Notes: generated from the sequence alone by a model not told the origin. 64,000 bases of DNA from Candidatus Poribacteria bacterium (GCA_022825825.1 JAJDWA010000062.1:62001-126000), one strand, 5' to 3'; counted from the first letter of the stretch, positions 33,406 through 41,873 are shown. Translations and numbers: made by a program.

Positions 33406-35568
33406 ATGAAACGTATAGTGTTTTTGAGCCTGATGTTCTTGATAGTTTCAATGTTTCTCTATGTCCCCAGCACGACTGCTGAAAATGAACCCTACACCCA
33501 ATGGAGTTTACCCGAAGATGCAAAAGCGAGACTTGGCAAAGGTGGAATAAATGATATAACGTGCTCACAGGATGGGGCGTTGTTTGCTGTGGCGAGTAAG
33601 ATCGGTATATGGATTTATGATTTCCAGACAGGCGAAGAACTTGCCCTACTCCCTGAGCGTACAGGGTTGGCAAGACCGAATGTTTATGTGCGTCAAAACC
33701 AACTCACTGAGCGTACAGGGAGTATCAATTATATGTCATTCAGTCCGGATGGCCGCTTCCTCGCAAGTGGGAGTCATGACGGCACTGTCCGTCTGTGGGA
33801 TATGAATACATGGTCGGAAATAGGCAGACTTGAAGGGCATACCGATGCTGTTAAAAGTGTATTATTCAGCCCAGATGGCAGCACACTGGCAAGTAGGGGT
33901 GATGATAACACCCTGCGTCTATGGGATATAAATACACAGACGCAAATATATACACTTGAGGAACACCCCTGGTGGGTAGAGAGTGTATCGTTCAGTCCAG
34001 ATGGTCAGATAATCGCAATTGGAGGTAAGGACGATATTGTGCGCCTGTGGGATGTGGATACACGATCAGAAGTAGGCACACTTGAGGGACATACCGGATA
34101 CGTCAGTAGTGTGTCATTCAGATCGGATGGCCGCATCCTCGCCAGTGGGAGTCATGACAGCACCGTGCGTTTGTGGGACGTGGATACACGAATAGAAATA
34201 GGCACACTTGAGGGACATACCGCTGCTGTCAATAGTGTATCGTTCAGTTCGGATGGCAAAACAATCGCAAGTGGGAGTAACGACGGTACTATGCGTCTAT
34301 GGGATATTGCTACACGGACAGAAATACGCAGACTTGGGAGTCCCTCCATCATTGTCACGGGTGTATCGTTTAGTCCAGATGGTCAGACATTCGCATATAA
34401 GCATCCGTGGGTCAACGACCTGGTGTATTTCTTGGATGTAAATACGCTGAAACGCATAGACGGACCTAACCTCGGCGGCTCCGAACATACCTGGGATGTC
34501 TTGTGGGTTGTTGCTGCACAAGTAAAAAAAAAGGGATTTTCATGGTTCCGCACTATGCTTGAAGAGCATACCGATCCTGTCTTGGGTGTGTCGTTCAGTC
34601 CGGATGGCAAAACAATCGCAACTGGGGGTGGGTACGGCCGTGCCCTTTTGTGGGATGTTGCGACGCAGACAAAGATAGGCAGGCTTGATACCGGATATGT
34701 CTATAGTATATCGTTTAGTCCGGATGGCAAAACAATCGCAATTGGAAGCTCGCACGGTCTACTTTTGTGGGATGCTGCGACGCAAACGAAAATAGATTCA
34801 CTTCCTATAAGGTATGTCCATAGTATATCGTTTAGTCCCGATGGCAAAACAATCGCAAGTGGACGTAGGGACGTGCGTCTATGGGATGTTGCTACACGGA
34901 CAGAAATAGGCAGACATTGGGAACATATCGGGGATGTCAAAAGTGTATCATTCAGTCCGGATGGCCGCATCCTTGCAAGTGCAGGGAGTATTGACGGCAC
35001 TGTCCGTCTGTGGGATGTGGAGACATGGACAGAAATCGCTGTCCTTCGGGGACATACCGGTTGGGTCAATAGTGTAGCGTTCAGTCCGGATGGCAAAACA
35101 ATTGTAAGTGGAAGTAATGACCGCACTGTGCGTTTATGGGATGTTGCTACACAGACAGAAATAAGCAGACTTGAAGGGCATACCGAAAATGTCAATAGTG
35201 TATCATTTAGTCCGGATGGCCGCATCCTTGCAAGTGGGAGTGATGACAACACCGTGCGTTTGTGGGATACACGGACAGAAATAAGCAGACTTGAAGGGCA
35301 TACCGAAAAAGTTAATAGTGTATCGTTCAGTCCGGATGGAAAAACATTGGCAAGTGCGAGTGATGACGGCACCGTGCTTTTGTGGGAACTCACACAACTC
35401 ACCACAGAAACAAACAGTATCGCAGCAGATGTCAATATGGATGGCGTTGTCAATATACAAGACTTAGTGATTGTCGCAAATGCCTTTGAAGCAGCAGAAC
35501 CAGACTTGAATGGCGATGGTGTTGTCAATATATTAGATATTGTTATTGTGGCACAAAACTTCAAATAG
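33406..35568 (+). CDS. Secreted 14-blade WD40 protein with C-terminal dockerin
   Basis: The ATG at 33406 is preceded by AGGAG at six bases; an overlapping TTG at 33403 is less likely. The 720-residue product has a signal peptide (MKRIVFLSLMFLIVSMFLY, then TAEN), the shared segment YTQWSLPEDAKARLGKG, and 14 WD40 units such as SVSFSPDGRILASGSDDNTV, consistent with two seven-bladed propellers. The last blades are nearly identical at DNA level. The final 50 residues form a type I dockerin with two Ca-binding loops, DVNMDGVVNIQD and DLNGDGVVNILD. Dockerins bind cohesins, and a cohesin is present in the protein at 46150. It lies 11 bp upstream of the metallopeptidase-like gene. Confidence 0.92.
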   Translation: MKRIVFLSLMFLIVSMFLYVPSTTAENEPYTQWSLPEDAKARLGKGGINDITCSQDGALFAVASKIGIWIYDFQTGEELALLPERTGLARPNVYVRQNQLTERTGSINYMSFSPDGRFLASGSHDGTVRLWDMNTWSEIGRLEGHTDAVKSVLFSPDGSTLASRGDDNTLRLWDINTQTQIYTLEEHPWWVESVSFSPDGQIIAIGGKDDIVRLWDVDTRSEVGTLEGHTGYVSSVSFRSDGRILASGSHDSTVRLWDVDTRIEIGTLEGHTAAVNSVSFSSDGKTIASGSNDGTMRLWDIATRTEIRRLGSPSIIVTGVSFSPDGQTFAYKHPWVNDLVYFLDVNTLKRIDGPNLGGSEHTWDVLWVVAAQVKKKGFSWFRTMLEEHTDPVLGVSFSPDGKTIATGGGYGRALLWDVATQTKIGRLDTGYVYSISFSPDGKTIAIGSSHGLLLWDAATQTKIDSLPIRYVHSISFSPDGKTIASGRRDVRLWDVATRTEIGRHWEHIGDVKSVSFSPDGRILASAGSIDGTVRLWDVETWTEIAVLRGHTGWVNSVAFSPDGKTIVSGSNDRTVRLWDVATQTEISRLEGHTENVNSVSFSPDGRILASGSDDNTVRLWDTRTEISRLEGHTEKVNSVSFSPDGKTLASASDDGTVLLWELTQLTTETNSIAADVNMDGVVNIQDLVIVANAFEAAEPDLNGDGVVNILDIVIVAQNFK

Positions 35569-35578
35569 GAGAATGCTC

Positions 35579-38266
35579 ATGAATAAGAAAATCGGACAAT
35601 GGGTAGTTACTCTCATCATTCTCATTGGTTTATTCACAGTAGGGCAGGCGATTGCAGAATGGGAAACGACTACATATCACTGGCAAATAGATGAAGTCCC
35701 TTCAGGACAAGAAACGGTCTTTGTTCCAAAACCGGTAGAGGTGGAAATCGAAGGGACTGACATAAAAACGTCTATATCAGATAGTGCGAGTATGACATTA
35801 GCAGAGCGGTATAAAGTGTATTTATCGCCAGAATGGGATGAGGATAAAGCATATCTGCTGCTACAAGCATTAGAGGATATAACGGCGAAAAGTGTTGGCT
35901 ATGGTACTTCTTCATCTTGGAGAGTGAACCCCAGTTATTGGCTATTAAGTGATGTTCATGTGGCACAAGACATCGACTTAGGACCTGATGTGGAACGCGG
36001 TAGTCTGCGGACAATCACAATTGCATCAGAGGCTTTCACTTATGCCCATCCGTTTGTCGCAAAAATAGATGGCATTCGAGGACGCTATTTTTCCAAGCGC
36101 CTTTGGCGAGCTGTCCTCAGATTTGCGACATACATACCCGGCATGGGAATCCAACACCAGGCAATAGACAACATGCTGCAGAGAAAGTATGGTGTTACGG
36201 TGCATGTGCCTGACTACGAAGCTTTAACAGGTGAACCTGCTCATACGTTTGGCAAATTTACTTATGAAGAAATCCTGGGGATCATGGTCATGTTCGAAGA
36301 ATATCCATCCGGTATGCACGTAACACCCGGATTGAAATATCTTATCAGACGCGCCCCCGATCCGTATGTTAAATACGTTGCACGCGCAGATACGGGAGCA
36401 GGCTATATAGAGTTTACAGATAATGCGTTTATAGATGGGATCACACACAACACACAACGGATCATTCTTCATGAAAAAGCACATTTCTTGTGGGATTATC
36501 TATTTGAGGAACAACTCAAAGCAGACTGGATAGAACTGGGCGGGTGGTCCTATGAAGATGGCAGGTGGTTGACAACCAATCAGACCGAGTTTGTATCCGA
36601 CTACGCACATGGCGTAAATCCAAATGAAGATATGGCAGAAAGTATCGCTTACTATATCGTTACACCAGATAAACTGAGGTCAAGATCGCCTGCCAAGTAT
36701 GAGTTCATACAGAACAGGATTATGCACGGCACACGCTATATCTCGCAAATACGCGAAGACCTCACCTTTGTTGTCTATAACTTATATCCCGATTATGTAT
36801 ACCCCGGCCAAGTCGTCCGGGTGGATGTGACAGTGGATGAATTTGAACGGTCTAAACATGTTCAGATTGAAATAGAAACCCATACAGAAAACAAACTGGA
36901 TTACTCAACAGGGGGACGGGTATTCTTCAGATTGTTAAAGGGGGATAGTAAGCGTAAAAGTGACTTCAATGTTGAATTACGTCCTGTAGCAAAAGGTGGA
37001 AGCAATATATTGCGCGGGAGCGTGCATATCCAGGAGTGGCAAGCTAAAGGGTATTACACAATAACACAAGTGTTTACTTATGATGCGAATAGACTCACAA
37101 GATATAATTCGGGTGGCTTCGGCTTACAAATCTATATCAATAACATATACGAAGACTTATACCCACCGGAATATGTGCCGAATTCCGCAACATTGAAGGT
37201 AGCAGACGCATACACCGAGAAAAACGAGCATTTCTACGTCGTAACCGCAACGTGGCAAGTCCAAGAGGATAGGACCCTCAGTGGGTCTACGCATCTCAAC
37301 CTATTTACGGGTTTCAACTATCTAAACTCATCCGGGGGTGATCCTTCTGTCGTGCCTGCTAGAACAGTCAATCGCGAGGGAGATATTTGGACATTGAGAG
37401 CAACTTTTTACATCCCGCATTATATGTCCGGCGGGGTGTATGAATTAAAAAGACTCTACTTTCAGGATGCTATAGATAGGGTAAGTGTGTACTTACCTAA
37501 GATTGATGAACAGATACAAAAAGTAACAATAGAAACGAAGCACCCGGATACGACCCCACCGACACTCGATGTGAACAGGATCACTGTGGATGCCAAACCC
37601 GCAAATCTGGAATTTCCAGATGGTGAGACATTCGTCACTGTAGAGTGTTATGTGAAAGACGATATAAGTGGGTTTGAAAGCGGGAGAATTGTTATCAGAG
37701 ACCCTTTGGGGGGTGAACGAATCTATCCTATTAGCGGACCCTATACTTATAGCGGGACAGGTGGAATGTATTTTCAAGATGACCCAACTGTTTATCGGAA
37801 ATATACCGCATATATTACATTACCGGAAGGGAGTTTTCCCGGTATTTGGGGGGTTATCGGAATATCGGTTAAGGACAAAGCAAGGAATACCCTTTACCAC
37901 GATTTTACGGAAATCACGCGCTTTGAAGTAATCGAAACGCAAGCAGCACCGACCGTCAATGTTACCTTACCCGACAAAAACGCATTACTTGTGAACTACC
38001 CGAACCCGTTCAATCCAGAGACATGGATACCTTACCAGCTCGCAAAACCTGCAGAGGTTACTTTGACGATTTACGACATGCAAGGCATTGTTGTGCGTGA
38101 ATTGAAGTTGGGGCATCAGGCTGCAGGTGTTTATCAGAGTCGGATCCGTGCGGCGCATTGGGATGGCAGAAACAGCGTGGGTGAGTTTGTGGCAAGTGGT
38201 GTCTATTTCTATACGTTAACCGCAGGTGATTTCACTGCCACGCGGAAGATGTTGATTTTGAAGTAA
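35579..38266 (+). CDS. Secreted putative zinc metallopeptidase with C-terminal FlgD-like sorting module
   Basis: The ATG at 35579, behind AGGAGA, gives 895 residues beginning with a signal peptide (MNKKIGQWVVTLIILIGLFT, cleavage near AIAEWE). Around residues 298-302 is HEKAH in the context IILHEKAHFLWDYLFEEQ, an HExxH zinc site; E350 or E354 in NEDMAESIAYY is about 50 residues on and could be the third ligand, as in gluzincins such as the lethal-factor clan. Several Ig-like or beta-sandwich regions follow (about 400-790). The last 90 residues, from NYPNPFNPETWIPYQLAKP to TRKMLILK, form a FlgD-Ig/T9SS-like C-terminal module nearly identical to that of the protein at 46150. I know no characterised homolog; peptidase activity is inferred from the motif. 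Confidence 0.75.
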   Translation: MNKKIGQWVVTLIILIGLFTVGQAIAEWETTTYHWQIDEVPSGQETVFVPKPVEVEIEGTDIKTSISDSASMTLAERYKVYLSPEWDEDKAYLLLQALEDITAKSVGYGTSSSWRVNPSYWLLSDVHVAQDIDLGPDVERGSLRTITIASEAFTYAHPFVAKIDGIRGRYFSKRLWRAVLRFATYIPGMGIQHQAIDNMLQRKYGVTVHVPDYEALTGEPAHTFGKFTYEEILGIMVMFEEYPSGMHVTPGLKYLIRRAPDPYVKYVARADTGAGYIEFTDNAFIDGITHNTQRIILHEKAHFLWDYLFEEQLKADWIELGGWSYEDGRWLTTNQTEFVSDYAHGVNPNEDMAESIAYYIVTPDKLRSRSPAKYEFIQNRIMHGTRYISQIREDLTFVVYNLYPDYVYPGQVVRVDVTVDEFERSKHVQIEIETHTENKLDYSTGGRVFFRLLKGDSKRKSDFNVELRPVAKGGSNILRGSVHIQEWQAKGYYTITQVFTYDANRLTRYNSGGFGLQIYINNIYEDLYPPEYVPNSATLKVADAYTEKNEHFYVVTATWQVQEDRTLSGSTHLNLFTGFNYLNSSGGDPSVVPARTVNREGDIWTLRATFYIPHYMSGGVYELKRLYFQDAIDRVSVYLPKIDEQIQKVTIETKHPDTTPPTLDVNRITVDAKPANLEFPDGETFVTVECYVKDDISGFESGRIVIRDPLGGERIYPISGPYTYSGTGGMYFQDDPTVYRKYTAYITLPEGSFPGIWGVIGISVKDKARNTLYHDFTEITRFEVIETQAAPTVNVTLPDKNALLVNYPNPFNPETWIPYQLAKPAEVTLTIYDMQGIVVRELKLGHQAAGVYQSRIRAAHWDGRNSVGEFVASGVYFYTLTAGDFTATRKMLILK

Positions 38267-38419
38267 TTTTAAGAAAGCGTAGGTGAGCACAAAACTTCAC
38301 ACTTTAAAACGTTTGCAACTTTTTTATCATTTTGCTAAACTAACGAGCGCGGCATAGAACGTGTTCGGAACTCAGTTTACCCCGCTGTAATAGGTTTAGA
38401 CATTATATCAAAATCAATT

Positions 38420-38451
38420 CCGAGAATTAAATTCTGTTTTTCTCGGGTTTT
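38420..38451 (+). terminator. Weak hairpin before the gene at 38466
   Basis: CCGAGAA (38420-38426) pairs with TTCTCGG (38440-38446), followed by GTTTTA. It could terminate the upstream transcript, but the SD for the next gene (GGAGG at 38455) follows at once, so it might also act as an attenuator. Confidence 0.4.
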
Positions 38452-38465
38452 ATGGAGGTAATCTT

Positions 38466-39164
38466 ATGATTGCTAAATATCAGGTGATACTTGGTTTAAT
38501 CTTCTGTTTTGTGCTAATGACTGTTGTAACAGTGTTTGCCGTAGAAGTGGTTAAGGTTTCCGAATACGGAAACGGCAAACAAATTTGGTTTGAAGCGGAA
38601 CTCTTTGATGAACGCGATGAAAATGAAGTTTACAAATTAGGTAAAGGTGAAGGCGCAAAAGATCCCACTGATGGAGCCTACGGTGATATTGTCACCAACT
38701 CAGGTGGGAACGGGTGGCTCCGTTACAATTTTGACATCAGTCTCGCCGGTGGAGAAGCAGGTGATTGGCGGTTTATCGGACGTGTCATTAATCCAAATAA
38801 TCATTCAGATTGGTTGTGGGTTTTAGGTGACGATGGAGATGAAATCCCCAAGGAAAAACCTGGCCACTTTCAGAAAAATGTGGAAATCATTTTTGAAGAA
38901 AATACACCTGAGTGGGCATGGGTACGAACCGGTATTTTTGGTGCGGATGGCGGCACCGTCAATAAATTGCGAGACGGTGAAAACGTCATGATAATATACA
39001 CGCGTCAGAGTTCAAACTTAGTTCAATATGACGTTTTTTGTTGGTCAAGCGATTTAGAGTATGCAGCAACAGATGAGGACTATGAAAACGCTGAAGTTGC
39101 AAGTTTACCTGTTAATCCGAAAGGATTAGTGACAACAACTTGGGGCGATCTCAAGAATCGATAG
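38466..39164 (+). CDS. Secreted CBM-like beta-sandwich protein with C-terminal TTWG motif
   Basis: A signal peptide (MIAKYQVILGLIFCFVLMTV, cleavage after TVFA) precedes a domain of about 190 residues with features of carbohydrate-binding jelly rolls: IWFEAELFDERDENEVYKLG near the start, GNGWLRYNFDISL, WRFIGRVINPNNHSDWLW and the C-terminal NVMIIYTRQSSNLVQYDVFC. I cannot name a CBM family. The end KGLVTTTWGDLKNR matches the end of the LamG protein at 32425. GGAGG lies ahead of the ATG. The 3' end overlaps the convergent fur gene by 14 bases. Confidence 0.75.
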   Translation: MIAKYQVILGLIFCFVLMTVVTVFAVEVVKVSEYGNGKQIWFEAELFDERDENEVYKLGKGEGAKDPTDGAYGDIVTNSGGNGWLRYNFDISLAGGEAGDWRFIGRVINPNNHSDWLWVLGDDGDEIPKEKPGHFQKNVEIIFEENTPEWAWVRTGIFGADGGTVNKLRDGENVMIIYTRQSSNLVQYDVFCWSSDLEYAATDEDYENAEVASLPVNPKGLVTTTWGDLKNR

Positions 39165-39660
39165 AGGGGGAGGGTTCTGTCTCAGTAGAATTGGTAGACT
39201 CTAACTCTGCCTGACATTCAGAACAGTAGCCAATTATCTCATTGCGGAAGCGTACTGGTTTAAATTGGTGCGCTTCACACACAGATTTTTGCAAAGCATC
39301 GATTTGGGGTTCTTTAAATTCAACGATCTGACCACACCGCAGACAAATGAGATGGGCATGCTCTTTAAGCGAATGAATGCTTTCGTATCGGGTGTTTTTG
39401 TGTGCGTCAATAAATTCTGTGAGTAACCCACTTCTAACAAGCAGCGGCAGTGTGCGATAGATAGTCGGACGCGAAACACTATATCCGTTCTGACGCATCT
39501 GGACCAAGAGGTCTTCGATTTGGAAATGTCCTGGGTAGGCAAAGACCTGGTTCAAAACGTCCATCCGCGTTTGAGTCAGACGGAGTCCGGAACTTTTCAG
39601 GAAATCTTCAAACTGTTGCGTAACATCGTCAGCAGTGGTGGATTCTTCAACGGAATTCAT
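39151..39660 (-). CDS. Fur-family metal-responsive repressor
   Basis: A 169-residue Fur-type regulator: winged-helix DNA-binding domain (LRLTQTRMDVLNQVFAYPGH, then SRPTIYRTLPLLVRSGLL with the recognition helix), and a dimerisation domain with HAHLICLRCGQIVEF and IGYCSECQ, the two CXXC pairs of the structural zinc site. Extended N- and C-terminal tails are Ser/Thr/Glu-rich. Whether it senses iron, zinc or peroxide cannot be told from motifs seen here. No Fur box was identified with confidence in front of neighbouring genes. Confidence 0.92.
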   Translation of the reverse strand: MNSVEESTTADDVTQQFEDFLKSSGLRLTQTRMDVLNQVFAYPGHFQIEDLLVQMRQNGYSVSRPTIYRTLPLLVRSGLLTEFIDAHKNTRYESIHSLKEHAHLICLRCGQIVEFKEPQIDALQKSVCEAHQFKPVRFRNEIIGYCSECQAELESTNSTETEPSPSIDS

Positions 39661-39683
39661 TTTTTAACCTATTCGGTTTTATG

Positions 39684-39785
39684 GTAGATTTTAGAATTAC
39701 TTGAACACTCTGCACCGGCGAGGTTAGGAAACCTCCAAATCAACGGTATGAATGCACGTATGGCATTCACCGCCTACCGTGGGGC
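39684..39785. repeat. Mosaic of palindromic repeat fragments upstream of fur
   Basis: Bases 39684-39735 (GTAGATTTTAGAATTACTTG, then GGCGAGGTTAGGAAACCTC) are an inverted copy of the right half of the element at 10314-10416. The next part, CCAAATCAACGGTATGAATG with CGGTATGAATGCACGTATGG and its pairing ATTCACCGCCTACCG, is shared with the element at 42859-42970. The two families appear joined, as if one inserted into or recombined with the other. Confidence 0.6.
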
Positions 39786-39818
39786 AAAAATGTCTATTAA
39801 TTATAATTTACCGTTTAT

Positions 39819-40667
39819 TTAGGATTCAAAAATTAAAGTTCGTTCTGATTTTACGAGTCCGTTTTTTACAGCAAGTTTGTAAAAATGTTCAAGACCTGCT
39901 ATTTCTGATTCATCCAGGTCATAGTGTATATGATGTTGCAGATAATCTTTACAAAGGTTTTCGGGTAAACCGAGTTTTTGCGCTTCAATTCGTGCTATTT
40001 CAGATATTTGTGTGGTCCCTCTATTTTTCGCTTCTAAAAGCAGGTTCGGTGCATCACCAAGTTCCACATCTCCTCTTGCAACCCAACAAGCATAGACGAA
40101 AGGTAATCCTGTTAATTCGTGCCATTCTGCGCCGAGATCAACACTATATTCTGTAGCACCGAGGTTTTTGAGTGCTGCATCCCCAATAAGCAGCACTGCT
40201 TCTGTCTCTGCCGTAGCAGGATCAGTTGAAGGATCGCAAGGAACAAACGTTGGAGCAAGTTGGTATTTTTCTGTGAGTAAGATTTTCAGCAACGCTACAG
40301 ATGACCGCGAATTTGTATCATAGGCAATTTGCTGGACGTCCTGAATCCGCACACGACTGAACAATTGAATGCTGAGGACACTACCGCGCGACGCTATTGA
40401 TATATTAGGTAGAATACGATAACCTTTGCCCCTATCATTTGCACGAAAGTATTCAACAATTGGGATCAGAGCGATATCTAATTCGTGATTATTTAGAAAT
40501 GTGGCGAGACGACTTGGCACATGAATGCTGAGGTCAATCTCTTCAGTTTGGAGTTCACCATTCAAAAGCGGGTAGATGAGCGGTTTCGTGTTCAAGAATG
40601 ACACCGCGCCGACCTTTAGGGCGCCGCTTGCAAGCCCATATTGAGACGTGCGGCTTTTCTGTACCAC
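39819..40667 (-). CDS. mqnA: Chorismate dehydratase MqnA (futalosine menaquinone pathway)
   Basis: MqnA dehydrates chorismate to 3-enolpyruvylbenzoate, the first committed step of the futalosine route. The motif VGAVSFLNTKPLIYPLL near the N-terminus is diagnostic; VPSRLATFLNNHELDIALIP, GSVLSIQLFSR and IAYDTNSRSSVALLKILL follow as in the periplasmic-binding-protein fold of MqnA. The start is GTG at 40667 with GAGGGAG just upstream, inside the 3' end of mqnE (52-bp overlap). The pair suggests the cell makes menaquinone this way; the later genes are not in the window. Confidence 0.92.
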   Translation of the reverse strand: MVQKSRTSQYGLASGALKVGAVSFLNTKPLIYPLLNGELQTEEIDLSIHVPSRLATFLNNHELDIALIPIVEYFRANDRGKGYRILPNISIASRGSVLSIQLFSRVRIQDVQQIAYDTNSRSSVALLKILLTEKYQLAPTFVPCDPSTDPATAETEAVLLIGDAALKNLGATEYSVDLGAEWHELTGLPFVYACWVARGDVELGDAPNLLLEAKNRGTTQISEIARIEAQKLGLPENLCKDYLQHHIHYDLDESEIAGLEHFYKLAVKNGLVKSERTLIFES

Positions 40668-41782
40668 TGATCTCCCTCTCGGATGATTTCGTTGTAAAGT
40701 GTGTCGCGCTCTATTGGAACATAACCCGCCTCTTCAATTAGGCGCGTGAGTGCATCCACAGAAACAGCCTCCGGTGTATCTGCCCCTGCCATGTGTGTAA
40801 TTTTTTCCTCTGTCACCGTGCCATCAATATCATCTGCGCCAAAACTAAGTGCGATTTGTGCTGTTTTTAACCCTGTCATAATCCAATAAACTTTGATATG
40901 TGGCATGTTGTCCAGCATCAGTCGGGATACTGCGATGTTTCGCAAATCAGTTAAGCCTGATGTTGACGGCAGATAAGCCATGCGCGTGTTAGCAGGGTGG
41001 AATGCAAGCGGAATAAACGTTACGAAACCGCCAGATTTATCCTGCTGTTCCCGCAATCTAATGAGATGGTCAACCCTATCCTCATTTGTTTCAAGGTGTC
41101 CATAGAGCATTGTTGCGTTTGTTGGGATATTGAGCCGATGCGCAATGTCGTGAATTTCAAGCCAACCATCAGCACTCAGTTTACCGGGGCAAATTTTTTC
41201 ACGCGTCTCTTCAGCAAAGATTTCTGCACCGCCACCCGGTAGAGAATCTAAACCTGCCTCGCTGAGTTGTTTTAAAACATCTTCTACAGACATTTTAAAG
41301 ATACGTGAGAAATGATGGATTTCAACCGCAGTAAAAAATTTGACATGGACAGCGGGCATCCGTTCTTTGAGTCCACGAATAATCTGTAGATAGTAGTCAA
41401 ATGGGAGTTTTGGGTGTAAGCCACCCACGCTATGAATTTCGGTGCATCCGTGCTCAATAGAATACATCGCTTTGTCTAAAAATTCATCAACACTCATCTC
41501 CCACGCGCCTTCTGTTTGCATATTTTTTCGGGCAAAAGCACAAAAATGGCACCGCGCATGAAGTATACACACGTTTGAGTAATCTATATGTTGATTGATG
41601 TTATAGTATGCGACATTTCCGTTTATGCGTTCACGGCTTTGATTCGCGATAAATCCGACCCCTGTAATATCAGGGCTTTCGTAAAGCGTGACACCTTCTT
41701 CAAAAGAGAGTCGTTCTTCCGCCTTCACCTTTTCATAGATGGGAGGCAACTTAGGGTCTGTAAAAAGGTTATAGTTTTCCAT
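40616..41782 (-). CDS. mqnE: Aminofutalosine synthase MqnE (radical SAM)
   Basis: MqnE joins 3-enolpyruvylbenzoate to SAM, giving aminofutalosine. EIHSVGGLHPKLPFDYY, KFFTAVEIHHFSRI, AGLDSLPGGGAEIF, TNATMLYGHLETNEDRVDHL and FIPLAFHPANT identify it as MqnE rather than MqnC. The cluster motif reads CILHARCHFC, that is CX5CX2C, where I expect CX3CX2C. The ATG at 41782 (MENYNLFTD) follows AGGA at a good distance, giving 388 residues; in-frame ATG at 41806 and TTG at 41812 are alternatives. It is transcribed ahead of mqnA, with which it overlaps. A divergent promoter region lies upstream. Confidence 0.92.
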   Translation of the reverse strand: MENYNLFTDPKLPPIYEKVKAEERLSFEEGVTLYESPDITGVGFIANQSRERINGNVAYYNINQHIDYSNVCILHARCHFCAFARKNMQTEGAWEMSVDEFLDKAMYSIEHGCTEIHSVGGLHPKLPFDYYLQIIRGLKERMPAVHVKFFTAVEIHHFSRIFKMSVEDVLKQLSEAGLDSLPGGGAEIFAEETREKICPGKLSADGWLEIHDIAHRLNIPTNATMLYGHLETNEDRVDHLIRLREQQDKSGGFVTFIPLAFHPANTRMAYLPSTSGLTDLRNIAVSRLMLDNMPHIKVYWIMTGLKTAQIALSFGADDIDGTVTEEKITHMAGADTPEAVSVDALTRLIEEAGYVPIERDTLYNEIIREGDQWYRKAARLNMGLQAAP

Positions 41783-41819
41783 TGTTTCCTGTGGCTTCTC
41801 CAGCATTTGCAAAAACTGC

Positions 41820-41849
41820 TTGACACTTATCTCTTAATAAAGGTATTAT
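41820..41849 (+). promoter_or_regulatory. Sigma-70-type promoter for the TIM-barrel gene
   Basis: TTGACA (41820-41825) and TATTAT (41844-41849) are 18 bp apart, 57 bp upstream of the ATG at 41906. The -10 hexamer overlaps that of the divergent mqnE promoter. Confidence 0.6.
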
Positions 41850-41873
41850 AGCATAATAACATTACAGACGCAA
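41845..41873 (-). promoter_or_regulatory. Sigma-70-type promoter for mqnE-mqnA
   Basis: On the minus strand TTGCGT (41873-41868) and a perfect TATAAT (41850-41845) are 17 bp apart, with TGC directly before TATAAT as an extended -10. Transcription would start near 41838, upstream of the mqnE ATG at 41782. Confidence 0.55.

Noticed and set aside
33700..35400. Regularly spaced near-identical DNA repeats, CRISPR-like at first sight
   Set aside because: The repeats are in frame, spaced by 100-130 bp and encode WD40 blades; there are no short constant repeats with unique spacers and no cas genes.
34701..35564. Minus-strand open frame of 287 codons
   Set aside because: It lies fully inside the WD40-dockerin gene and mirrors its blade repeats (Ser/Leu/Pro-rich, periodic). 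The plus strand has signal peptide, domain structure and SD.
35579..38266. Call as a T9SS sorting-domain protein in the strict sense
   Set aside because: The C-terminal module resembles FlgD-Ig and T9SS ends, but no T9SS component is in the window and the end is LILK rather than the usual KxxxK-type finish of Bacteroidetes; kept as sorting-like only.
39752..40156. Plus-strand frame of 134 codons
   Set aside because: It lies opposite mqnA, which has a clear family match and SD.
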